DNA of 64,000 nucleotides from Nissabacter sp. SGAir0207 (GTDB lineage Bacteria; Pseudomonadota; Gammaproteobacteria; Enterobacterales; Enterobacteriaceae), in the NCBI RefSeq assembly GCF_005491205.1, contig NZ_CP028035.1, positions 62,001-126,000 of the forward strand, written 5' to 3'. The position numbers and the translations under genes were made by a program. Position 1 is the stretch's first letter. Every line of letters starts with the position of its first letter. The notes below the pieces were generated by a model that worked only from the letters and a program-made list of their open reading frames with translations, had not been told where the DNA came from and made no database searches. Shown in pieces: positions 26,499 to 34,495 of this stretch.

Positions 26499-26894
26499 GC
26501 CAGACGGCTTTTATGCGAGCAGCGGGATTCACTGGAGGCACTTACTATCAAGCGGGGCATCGACCCGGTGATTGACCTCTGTGCGGCGCTGTACTTCATG
26601 AGCGAGCCGAAAGGGATGATGGGCGGTGGCACATGGGCAGGTCAGCCGGAGCCGAAAACCTACCTCTATCACTGCTATCTGGCCTTTATGGAGTATCACA
26701 ACCTCGGCAAACCGCTGTCAGTGGAAAAGTTTTCGCGCACGGTGAAACAGGCGGCGAAGGAGTACCGGGCGGTGTACCTGACCCGCAAAATCAACGGCAG
26801 GACACAGACCAACGTGAATCTGAACGAACAGGCCGATGAATTCCTGCCCCGCGCATGGGGCAATGAGGTGCCGGGCAATGACCCCCCTGCCTGA
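26496..26894 (+). pseudogene. C-terminal fragment of a P4-type phage primase/helicase
   Basis: About 132 codons in an open frame with no start of their own: RLLCEQRDSLEALTIKRG, then DPVIDLCAALYFM, YLYHCYLAFMEYHNLGKPLSVEKFSRTVKQ, and finally NEQADEFLPRAWG before the stop. This style (a helical segment, a Tyr-rich winged-helix-like YHCYLAFMEYH block, then a short basic part) is what I recall for the C-termini of P4 alpha-like primases of satellite phages and genomic islands. The catalytic primase and helicase domains are missing. It is followed by repeats resembling replication iterons, which fits the idea. Confidence 0.55.
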
Positions 26895-26907
26895 TTTTTA
26901 CGCCCTG

Positions 26908-27018
26908 CTTACGTCTACACCTCTACCAGATTCACGTCAAAGTCAGACAGGGAAAGGCTTACAGTCTGGTAGACGTAACGATAATTACCTCTACCTTACG
27001 TCTATTTACCTCTACCAC
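26908..27018. repeat. Iteron-like short repeats after the primase fragment
   Basis: ACCTCTACC occurs three times (near 26919, 26987 and 27008), TTACGTCTA twice (26909 and 26996), and the inverse TAGACGTAA once (26970). P4-type elements carry alpha-protein-binding iterons near the primase gene, so this may be the remnant of a satellite replication region. Confidence 0.5.
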
Positions 27019-27245
27019 TCGCCAGATCCCTGCACCTCCTGCCCGACGGGACGGCGCCCGCTTCGTCGAATTTTTACACCCGCGAAATTAAAAAATTCCA
27101 TTAGATGTATTCATGGAGGGTATGAATCACATGGAATGCATAAGTGCATGTAATTGCTGTTAATTTTCATTACATTAAAGCCATTGAGTATTCTTTCGGC
27201 AGGGCTAAAGTATTGACGGTTAGTGCTTTCTTAAAGGAAGACAGA
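27019..27245 (+). promoter_or_regulatory. Leader region of vgrG
   Basis: This 227-bp gap between the iteron block and vgrG must hold the vgrG promoter. TTGAGT at about 27184 and a second TTGACG near 27212 are candidate -35 hexamers, but no convincing -10 partner was chosen. The vgrG ribosome site AAGGAAG is at its end. No gene is supported here. Confidence 0.35.
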
Positions 27246-27908
27246 ATGAATTTTTCATACGGTCACAATCACCACCAACTGACTATTGCCGAAAATTCTG
27301 CCCCGCTGGACGTGCTGAGTTTTGAAGGCCATGAATCCCTTAGCCAGCCCTCTGATTATGCCATTCGCTTTACCAGCACGGATAAGGCCATTTCTCCGCA
27401 CGCTATGTTGATGCAGCAGGCGGATTTTACCCTTTGTGACCCGAAAACCCGTGAAATGCTGCGCACCCTGCACGGCGTGATTACCGGCTTTTCCCTGCTG
27501 TCAGTCTCAGCAGATGAAGCACAATACAGCGTGAGGTTACAGCCCCGGCTGGCGTTACTTTCCCGTAGCCACCAGACCCGTATCTGGCAGGATATGAGCG
27601 TTCCGCAGATTGTGGAAAATATTCTGCGTGAGCGCCACGGGATGCGCGGGCAGGATTTTCTCTTTTCGCTCTCGCAGGAATACCCCCGCCGTGAGCAGGT
27701 GATGCAGTATGCGGAAGATGATTTAACGTTTATCCGCCGTATTCTGGCTGAGGTCGGGATATGGTTTCGCTTTACCACGGATACCCGTCTCAATATCGAC
27801 GTGGTGGAGTTTTGTGACAGCAGGCAGAGTTATCAGCGTGGGTTGACGCTTCCGGCTGTACCCGTGTCAGGAATGCACGACAGTGGCGCAGAATCTGTCT
27901 GGGTATGA
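27246..27908 (+). pseudogene. vgrG: vgrG, N-terminal part before the frameshift
   Basis: First 220 codons of a type VI secretion spike protein VgrG (gp27-like base). Typical stretches are FSYGHNHHQLTI, SYEG-like FEGHESLSQPSDYAIRF, RPRLALLSRSHQTRIWQD, VENILRERHG and the diagnostic YPRREQVMQYAEDDLTFIRRILAEVGIWFRF. The ATG at 27246 follows AAGGAAG. The frame reads ESVWV and stops at TGA 27906-27908, where homologues read on through VWG(M/L)TT. One G seems to be missing after the TGG codon at 27900-27902. The remaining 559 codons follow in the -1 frame from 27905. Either a real inactivating deletion, two separately translated halves, or a sequencing error in a G-run. Confidence 0.85.
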
Positions 27909-29584
27909 CCACCCTCGCGAAGGTGGTCACACAGTCCGTAGTAACCCGCAATTACAATTATCGCGATGCGCTGGCAGACATGGACGCACAGGCCGACGTG
28001 ACCCGCAACGACAGCACCACTTACGGCGAGGCATACCATTATGCTGACAACTACGCCAGCACGGGTGATGCTTACCATCCAGTCCCCGAAACTGAGAGCG
28101 GCGTATTTTACGCCCGTCTGCATCATGAACGCGCCCTGAGCCAGCAGGCCCGGATGGAAGCCACCACCACCAGCGTGTTACCCGTGCCCGGACAGGTGTT
28201 GACCGTTACCGGAGACGCACCGGAAGCCTTCAGCAAAGGGATGCTGATTACCGGACTGACCAGCCGGGCTGCGCGGGATACCAGCCTGCTGCTGACGCTA
28301 GAGGGTATTCCGGCAGGTGCTGAATATACGTTTCGTCCGGGGCTGGTGGATAAGCCCGTGATGGCGGGCGTGCTCCCTGCCCGCATCACTAGCACACAGG
28401 ATAATGACCTCTACGCCCATATTGATAAGCACGGACGTTATAAAGTGCAGTTTAACGCCGACCGTGACACATGGACGCAGGGCGAGGAAAGTCTCTGGGT
28501 GCGCCAGTCCCGCCCTTATGCCGGGGATACTTACGGGTTACATCTGCCGCTGCTTGCAGGTACGGAAGTCCATATCGCCTTTGAGAATGGCGACCCCGAC
28601 TGCCCGTATATTAACGGGGTGTTGCATGATTCTGCCCATGCTGACCCTGTAACTATCCGCAACGACCACCGCAATATTTTGCGCACACCCTCAGGGAATG
28701 AAATCCGCCTGGATGATACCCGCAACAAAGAGCACATCCGCATCACCACTGAATACGGCGGCAAAAGTCAGCTTAATCTCGGGCATGTCGTGGACGATAA
28801 CGGCGACAGTCAGAGCCAGAATCATCTGCGTGGCGAAGGGTTTGAACTGCGCACCGACAGTTACGGGGCCATCCGTGCCGCAAAAGGGCTGTTTGTCACG
28901 GCAGACGGACAGTCAGAGGCACAGGGAAAACAGACTGATATGGTGGCGATGCTGGAAGCGCTGCGCCAGATGACAGACGAGGTGGCAACACTTTCGGCTG
29001 ACGCTGCCCGCGCCACGGCAAACCCGGCAGATATGGCGGCCCGCCTCAGCCTGATGAATGAGCGCGTTAGCGAACTTAATGCCGCCGTGATAGCGATGCA
29101 TGCCCCGGACGGGGTGGCTCTGACCAGCGGCGGGCACCTGCAATTATCAGCAAAAGAAAACCTGATAGCCGATGCCGGAAAGAATGCCGATTTCAGCGTG
29201 AAGAAAAATTTCTTTATGGGGGTGGGTAACAGCCTCAGCGCTTTTGCCCGCAAAGCCGGAATGAAACTTATCGCCAACAGCGGCCCGGTGCGTATTGAGG
29301 CCCAGCATGACCAGATGGCGCTTCTTGCACGTAAAAGCCTCAGCATTGTCAGCACGGAAGATGAAATTAAACTCAGTGCGAAGAAAATCACTCTCAACGG
29401 TGGCGGCAGCTACATCACGCTTGATGCGCACGCCATTGAATCCGGCACCCAGGGCGATTACCGGACCCGCGCAAATCATTACAGCCGACAGGCCAGGGCG
29501 AAAATGCCTGTTGCGGCTCCCGAATCCCCGGTCAGCGAGCCCGGCCGACAGAAACATGCCCAAAAGCGCCAGTCCTCCGACTGA
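27905..29584 (+). CDS. vgrG: VgrG C-terminal part (gp5-like spike, DUF2345)
   Basis: The remaining 559 codons of vgrG, starting at an ATG that overlaps the upstream stop codon (ATGA). It contains the second half of the gp27-like region (SVVTRNYNYRDALADMDAQ), the OB-fold/gp5-like part with the VgrG signature (DKHGRYKVQFNADRDTW, LWVRQSRPYAGDTYGLHLPLLAGTEVHIAF, GDPDCPYINGVLHD), the needle region (TPSGNEIRLDDTR) and a C-terminal DUF2345-type beta-helix extension (about 350-520). A short basic tail follows. If re-initiation at the ATGA works, this half could be made, but a spike normally needs the joined chain. The effector gene starts 66 bp downstream. Confidence 0.85.
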   Translation: MTTLAKVVTQSVVTRNYNYRDALADMDAQADVTRNDSTTYGEAYHYADNYASTGDAYHPVPETESGVFYARLHHERALSQQARMEATTTSVLPVPGQVLTVTGDAPEAFSKGMLITGLTSRAARDTSLLLTLEGIPAGAEYTFRPGLVDKPVMAGVLPARITSTQDNDLYAHIDKHGRYKVQFNADRDTWTQGEESLWVRQSRPYAGDTYGLHLPLLAGTEVHIAFENGDPDCPYINGVLHDSAHADPVTIRNDHRNILRTPSGNEIRLDDTRNKEHIRITTEYGGKSQLNLGHVVDDNGDSQSQNHLRGEGFELRTDSYGAIRAAKGLFVTADGQSEAQGKQTDMVAMLEALRQMTDEVATLSADAARATANPADMAARLSLMNERVSELNAAVIAMHAPDGVALTSGGHLQLSAKENLIADAGKNADFSVKKNFFMGVGNSLSAFARKAGMKLIANSGPVRIEAQHDQMALLARKSLSIVSTEDEIKLSAKKITLNGGGSYITLDAHAIESGTQGDYRTRANHYSRQARAKMPVAAPESPVSEPGRQKHAQKRQSSD

Positions 29585-29650
29585 GTTTTCCCCTGATGAA
29601 TACCCGGATACAAGATAAGCACCCGAATACAAAAAGTTAAGGAATAACAC

Positions 29651-32005
29651 ATGACCGATAAAACCGGGGAAAAAACAGCCCCTGTCCCGTTACATTTTCG
29701 CTTTCCGGTCGCAAAAGACGAAAAGGGGGGCGAGTTTGCCCATTGCGAAGAGTTTCTTGACCATCTGGGCAACAGCGAAGCCGGGGGATTCTGGCCCGTA
29801 GGCCGTAATGGTCTGTGGCACGGTGCTATCCATATCACCCATGCGTCCGCCCCGTGGTGTGCGCTGAGCAGTCCGTCAGCGGAAGAAAAGGAAAGCCATC
29901 CGACACCGTTCACCGGGCAGCAGCCCCTGCGCAGTATGGCGGACGGTGAAGTGGTTGCCTACCGGGTGTGCAGCGATCTGAAAGAAGCCCGCTGGTGGGG
30001 GAACCCTGTTCCGCACGCCTGCTCTTTTGTGCTTATCCGGCACTATGTGCAGCCGGGTGAAACGACGCAAAGCGGCCTGACGTTTTACACGCTGTACATG
30101 AACCTTGCGCCGTGGAGCGCCTACACACACGACAGTGAGCATAACTGGACGGTTAGCTGGCCTTCGGGGTTAAAGTCTTTTGTGGATAAATCCAGAGCCT
30201 GGCAGACGGGCACTCTCCCTCGCGGCACCAGAATCACCTGGGACAATACCGACCCGGCACAGAAAAGCGAAGACGGCGGCACTGTAATGGGGCACGTCAC
30301 CCTGCGTCAGAACGTGCACACACCGGATATGGATTTACAGGCCGGGGATAAAGTCTGGGTATCCGTCAGGGATGCTGCCAACCTCAAACCTGAATTTGGC
30401 GGTGCAAAGCGCCCCGTATGGTGGGAAACGCTTCTGCCTCCCCACCAGCACACGCTGGAACTGGATAAGGTGATATGCCCTGACCCCATTCCGGTTAAAG
30501 CCGGTGACGCTATCGGTCACCTTGGCTATCTGGGCCACCTGTCAGCCAGTCGTTTCTCGATGAAGCACGAAGGACAATACCAGGTGCATATCGAGTGCTT
30601 TACCGCCGATGATAATCTGGCGCACTTTCTGACAAACCCGGAACAGGTGGGCAATGATAAACCCGCGTGGCTTAAATTTATTCCAGGTGTGCCCGCTTAC
30701 GATTACAGCGGCTGGCCTATGAAATTTGAACCCCGCAAAGCACTGAGTACGCTGGATGCAGTTCAGCGGCTGGGAGATGAAGCCCGGAGCGCAAAAGACG
30801 GTCATACAGGCCAGCTTTACTGGTGCTCAGGCCAGAAAATGGACTGGATACGGGATGAAGACACGAAGAAACTTTCGCGCTATGACCTGGCCGGGCAAGG
30901 CTTTGAGCTGGTGGATATCCCCACAACCGGATTTAAATATCTGGGAGAAAACCGCTCGCGTAAGGGGTTTATCCGCAAGCTGATGGAGGTGCTGTATTTT
31001 GCCTCTAAACAGGAGCAGCGCACAAAATACGGCGCGATGAAATATGAATATGAACGCTTCCTGCGGGATATTGATGCTGACAGGGAATACGACGAATACC
31101 ATATTCTGAGCTGGCTGTATGTGCCGATGCTGCGCCATTCCCTGAACCGACTCATCATCAGGCATACCAGCGCATGGGCTTACGCCAGCCATGCCATGTG
31201 GGAAGAAGAACATCTGAGCGATTACCGTAAAAATGAGCCAGGTGAAGCGGAATACTGGGACACAGTGCTGAAAAATGAGGTATGGATGCCCGACCTTGAT
31301 AAATCGAAGGTTAATCTTCCGACGGAGTTATGGCATATGCACCCGATCATGTTCCTTGATGCTATCAGTGCGCCAAAAGCCAGTGGATGGGCGCACAGTC
31401 CGTTTGCAGACCTTATCTGTAATGCCGAATCCCGGAATGATTACACCATTTATAACCGAACATATCCGCACCCGCATCCGACCCACATAGAGGTACATAG
31501 CAAGACTAATCTGACTTCAATGACGCTTCAGCAGGTGATGGATGCACAGGAAGCACATCAGATGTTTGCAACCGGGCGCTATCAGGTAACAACTGCCCCA
31601 TTAAAAGAGGCAGTCAGAGGCCTGAATCTGGATGTTAATGCGCTGTATGACGAAGCCATGCAAGACCGGATTTTTGAAGAGTACATAATTACAATAAAGC
31701 GCCCGGCGATTATTGCCTATCTGGAGGGTAACGGCAGCGTGGACGATGCTGCTTATTCCTGTGCGCTGGAATTCGCCTCCGTGGGTGTAAAGCAGGGAAA
31801 ACAAATCAGCCCCGATCCGCATGAGTATGAGAAAAATCCAGATGGGTCATTTGTTCGTGATAAACATCATAATCTTGTACATAAAAAGCGTTACGCCACT
31901 ATTGATGGCATCGGTTATTACAATGGTGACAAGCTAAATAAGGTTTTCATTATGCCCGATGATCTGATTCAGAAATTAAAGGAATCAAAAGATGAAGTGC
32001 AATAA
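29651..32005 (+). CDS. Two-domain T6SS peptidoglycan hydrolase effector (M23-like + lysozyme-like)
   Basis: 784-residue protein directly after vgrG, predicted to be delivered to the periplasm of target cells. Residues about 50-320 resemble an M23/LytM metallopeptidase: WHGAIHI (His57, His61), PLRSMADGEVVAYRV, VKAGDAIGHLGYLG and QVHIECF (His313). The usual HxGxD and HxH motifs are altered, so activity is uncertain. Residues about 340-575 are unassigned. Residues about 585-715 look like a lysozyme-fold muramidase: CNAESRNDYTIYN with candidate catalytic Glu593, LQQVMDAQ, FATGRYQVTTAPLKEAV, then a variable end. No signal peptide and no PAAR or MIX motif was recognised. It overlaps the first immunity gene by 14 bp. 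Function is inferred from motifs and context. Confidence 0.75.
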   Translation: MTDKTGEKTAPVPLHFRFPVAKDEKGGEFAHCEEFLDHLGNSEAGGFWPVGRNGLWHGAIHITHASAPWCALSSPSAEEKESHPTPFTGQQPLRSMADGEVVAYRVCSDLKEARWWGNPVPHACSFVLIRHYVQPGETTQSGLTFYTLYMNLAPWSAYTHDSEHNWTVSWPSGLKSFVDKSRAWQTGTLPRGTRITWDNTDPAQKSEDGGTVMGHVTLRQNVHTPDMDLQAGDKVWVSVRDAANLKPEFGGAKRPVWWETLLPPHQHTLELDKVICPDPIPVKAGDAIGHLGYLGHLSASRFSMKHEGQYQVHIECFTADDNLAHFLTNPEQVGNDKPAWLKFIPGVPAYDYSGWPMKFEPRKALSTLDAVQRLGDEARSAKDGHTGQLYWCSGQKMDWIRDEDTKKLSRYDLAGQGFELVDIPTTGFKYLGENRSRKGFIRKLMEVLYFASKQEQRTKYGAMKYEYERFLRDIDADREYDEYHILSWLYVPMLRHSLNRLIIRHTSAWAYASHAMWEEEHLSDYRKNEPGEAEYWDTVLKNEVWMPDLDKSKVNLPTELWHMHPIMFLDAISAPKASGWAHSPFADLICNAESRNDYTIYNRTYPHPHPTHIEVHSKTNLTSMTLQQVMDAQEAHQMFATGRYQVTTAPLKEAVRGLNLDVNALYDEAMQDRIFEEYIITIKRPAIIAYLEGNGSVDDAAYSCALEFASVGVKQGKQISPDPHEYEKNPDGSFVRDKHHNLVHKKRYATIDGIGYYNGDKLNKVFIMPDDLIQKLKESKDEVQ

Positions 32006-32582
32006 TATTCTGTTAAGCTTCGCGTTACTGTCTTTCGCTTGTTCAGTTTTAGCGGACAAAGATAACCCACAGTTTTCTGATTATCCCGTTGCTGTAAGTA
32101 AGGGGCCATTTGCAAAAAAAAATTCGCTATCTGCTGATCAGCAGAAATATACCGAAAAATGGAAGCAAACCATGCAACGGGAACTTACCAAACCAGTTAA
32201 CTTTGCCGGACATTACCGCCTTTACCTGAGCTGGAACGGTGAGCTTCCCAAGGAGTGTGGCGACGATCGCTGGGTCTGTGGCTGGGTGATTGATAAAACG
32301 TCAGGGGAGATTGTTTCTGAATTGCCAGAGTTTAATGGAAATACTCATTATCGCCCTTATCATGATAATGGCACACCTTCTCCTGAAGAGTTTGAACCCG
32401 GATTCTCTCCTAAAAGCATTGTATTGTGGATGAATGGAAATACCGCTCCTCAGTCTGATTTTAGAAACTTGAAGTGCAAATATATGATGTACACCTTTGA
32501 GGATAATAAATTTACTGCATTAGATAAAGGCTCTCCATGCGAAGTCGATTACGATGATGATCCGAACGCCCTGCGACAATAG
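31992..32582 (+). CDS. Exported immunity protein 1 (cognate candidate)
   Basis: 196-residue protein with a Sec signal peptide (MKCNNILLSFALL..., likely cut after VLA at 21), hence periplasmic, where a cell-wall hydrolase would have to be neutralised. It carries the family core shared by all four copies: VSKGPFAK, KPVNFAGHYRLYLSW, two Cys in LPKECGDDRWVCGWVIDKTSGE, then LPEFNG and a variable acidic tail (CEVDYDDDP). The ATG overlaps the effector stop by 14 bp, the usual tight toxin-immunity link. Immunity function is inferred. A CCTCA-AGAA-TGAGG hairpin follows at 32592-32605. Confidence 0.75.
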   Translation: MKCNNILLSFALLSFACSVLADKDNPQFSDYPVAVSKGPFAKKNSLSADQQKYTEKWKQTMQRELTKPVNFAGHYRLYLSWNGELPKECGDDRWVCGWVIDKTSGEIVSELPEFNGNTHYRPYHDNGTPSPEEFEPGFSPKSIVLWMNGNTAPQSDFRNLKCKYMMYTFEDNKFTALDKGSPCEVDYDDDPNALRQ

Positions 32583-32714
32583 AAAATAGGCCCTCAAGAA
32601 TGAGGTTTAATTTATTATAACCAAACATACTAAATATCGCCATGCCAATAACCAAAGCCACCTAATTATTTATTGTGCAAAATGGTTCAACTCATAAATT
32701 GAAGGATTCAAAAA

Positions 32715-33305
32715 ATGAAGTGCAATAATATTCTGTTGAGCTTTGTGTTACTGTCTTCCGCTTGTTCAGTTTTAGCGGACAAAGGTAACCCACAGTTTTC
32801 TGATTATCCTGTTGCTGTAAGTAAGGGACCATTTGCAAAAAAAATTGCGCTATCAGCAAATCAGCAGAAATATACCGAAAAATGGAAGCAAACCATGCAA
32901 CGGGAACTTGCCAAACCTGTTAATTTTTCCGGACATTACCGACTGTACCTGAGCTGGAATGCTGAACTCCCAAAAGAGTGCGGTGATGAGCGCTGGGTCT
33001 GTGGCTGGGTGATTGATAAAACCTCAGGGAAAATTATTTCTGAATTGCCCGAGTTTAACGGTAATCATGCTTATTTTTCATATAATGATAACGGAACGCC
33101 TGTCCCTGAGGATTTTATGCCGGAATTTTATCCTAAAAGCAGTATGATATGGATTGAAGGTTCTAATGTGCCTTCATCTGGTAAAATAGATAATAAATGC
33201 GAGAATATTGCATATATGTTTGATGGCTTGAAATTTATAACTGTGCTGGATGCAGGAAAATGCAAAGTCGATTATGGCGATGACCAAGATGCTCCACGCC
33301 AATAA
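32715..33305 (+). CDS. Immunity paralogue 2
   Basis: 196 residues. The N-terminal two thirds are nearly identical to the first immunity protein even at DNA level (same signal peptide apart from two residues, same KPVNFSGHYRLYLSWNAELPKECGDERWVCGW core). The last third, from about residue 110, is different (AYFSYNDNGTPVPEDFMPEFYPKSSMIW). The upstream spacer and the hairpin after it (AGCCTCA-AGAA-TGAGGCT, 33313-33330) are also copies of those of gene 1. It is therefore a tandem duplicate whose variable region may recognise a different toxin. Confidence 0.75.
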   Translation: MKCNNILLSFVLLSSACSVLADKGNPQFSDYPVAVSKGPFAKKIALSANQQKYTEKWKQTMQRELAKPVNFSGHYRLYLSWNAELPKECGDERWVCGWVIDKTSGKIISELPEFNGNHAYFSYNDNGTPVPEDFMPEFYPKSSMIWIEGSNVPSSGKIDNKCENIAYMFDGLKFITVLDAGKCKVDYGDDQDAPRQ

Positions 33306-33436
33306 AATACAAAGCCTCAAGAATGAGGCTTTATCAATTATGACCAAACGCACGTAATATTGCCATACCAATAAACAAAGATACCTATTTATTTATCAGC
33401 TAAATGGTTTAATTCAGAAAACAAAGGATTCAAAGA

Positions 33437-34003
33437 ATGATGTTTAATATAAAGTCTTTGACCGTTTTAATTCTATCTATGATAGAAATGTCCTCAGCCT
33501 ACGCATTCCCACAATTTCCTGATTACCCTGTACCTATCAGTAAAGGACCATTTGCGAAGAGCATTGAACTTACCGATATACAAGAGGGCTATACAGCTAA
33601 ATGGAAAAAGGTCATGCAACGTGAACTGGTAAAATCGGTAAACTTTGCAGGACATTATCGCCTGTATCTGAGCTGGAACGCTGAACTGCCGAAAGAATGC
33701 GGAGACGAACGCTGGGTCTGTGGGTGGGTTATTGATAAAATCTCAGGAAAAATTGTTTCTGAGCTACCTGAATTCAATGGAAATCATGCTTATTTCTCAT
33801 ACCATGATAATGGTACTCCGGTGCCAGAGGAATTTGCACCTAATTTTTATCCACATAGCTCTATGTTATGGATGAATGGTTCTAATATCCCGACATCGGG
33901 TAAAGGTGATAATAAATGCAATTACATTGCTTACGATTTCAAAAAAAATAATTTCATTACTCTTGAAATTGGTGATGAGTGTGATGTAGATCACGGCGGC
34001 TAA
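33437..34003 (+). CDS. Immunity paralogue 3
   Basis: 188 residues with a different signal peptide (MMFNIKSLTVLILSMIEMSSAYA) but the same mature core (PVPISKGPFAKSIEL, SVNFAGHYRLYLSWNAELPKECGDERWVCGWVIDK). The variable half closely follows paralogue 2 (HAYFSYHDNGTPVPEEFAPNFYPHSSMLW). No toxin gene immediately precedes it, so it is an orphan immunity gene, useful against strains that carry the matching toxin variant. Clearly AT-richer than the chromosomal backbone. Confidence 0.72.
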   Translation: MMFNIKSLTVLILSMIEMSSAYAFPQFPDYPVPISKGPFAKSIELTDIQEGYTAKWKKVMQRELVKSVNFAGHYRLYLSWNAELPKECGDERWVCGWVIDKISGKIVSELPEFNGNHAYFSYHDNGTPVPEEFAPNFYPHSSMLWMNGSNIPTSGKGDNKCNYIAYDFKKNNFITLEIGDECDVDHGG

Positions 34004-34078
34004 ATATCCTCAAGCGACAAAAATTTAATAATATAGCCATTATGGATGAGGCAATACTTATGAAAATAGAATCCTAGA

Positions 34079-34495
34079 ATGATGATGCTTCAGCAGGTGA
34101 TGGATGCACAGGCGCGATTTGATATGTTTGCAACTGGGCGCTATCAGGTAACAACTGCCCCATTAAAAGAGGCAGTCAGAGGCCTGAATCTGGATGTTAA
34201 TGCGCTGTATGACGAAGCCATGCAGGATAAGATCTTTGAAGAATATCTTATTAAAATTAAACGTAAACCTATTATTAATTATCTCGAAGGTAATGGCAGC
34301 GTAGAGGATGCGATTTACGCCTGGGCGATGGAGTTCGCTTCCGCTGGAGTACGAAAAGGTAAGGTAATTAGTAAAGGACGCACTGCTCACATTGAAGGTG
34401 TGTCTTATTACTCTGGTGATGGTTTAAATAGCTCTCACATTATGCCAGATGAAATGGTTTCAATACTTGAGGTTTCAAAAAATGGGAAAAAATAA
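34079..34495 (+). pseudogene. Orphan C-terminal toxin module of the T6SS effector
   Basis: 138 codons homologous to residues 624-784 of the intact effector. Bases 34136-34224 are identical to 31574-31662 (89 bp); after FEEY the two diverge (LIKIKRKPIINYLEGNGSVEDAIY here). The module begins exactly at the conserved MxLQQVMDAQ, so it lacks the segment with the candidate catalytic Glu and the whole delivery part. The leading ATGATGATG has no good ribosome site. It overlaps the next immunity gene by the same 14 bp as the intact pair. Best read as a displaced C-terminal variant left by recombination; a free small protein cannot be excluded. Confidence 0.75.

Noticed and set aside
26908..27018. CRISPR array
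   Set aside because: Repeats are about 9 bp, irregularly spaced and in both orientations; there are no spacers of constant length.
27891..27930. Programmed -1 frameshifting in vgrG
   Set aside because: The sequence at the junction (GTC-TGG-GTA-TGA) is not an X-XXY-YYZ slippery heptamer; a single-base deletion explains it more simply.
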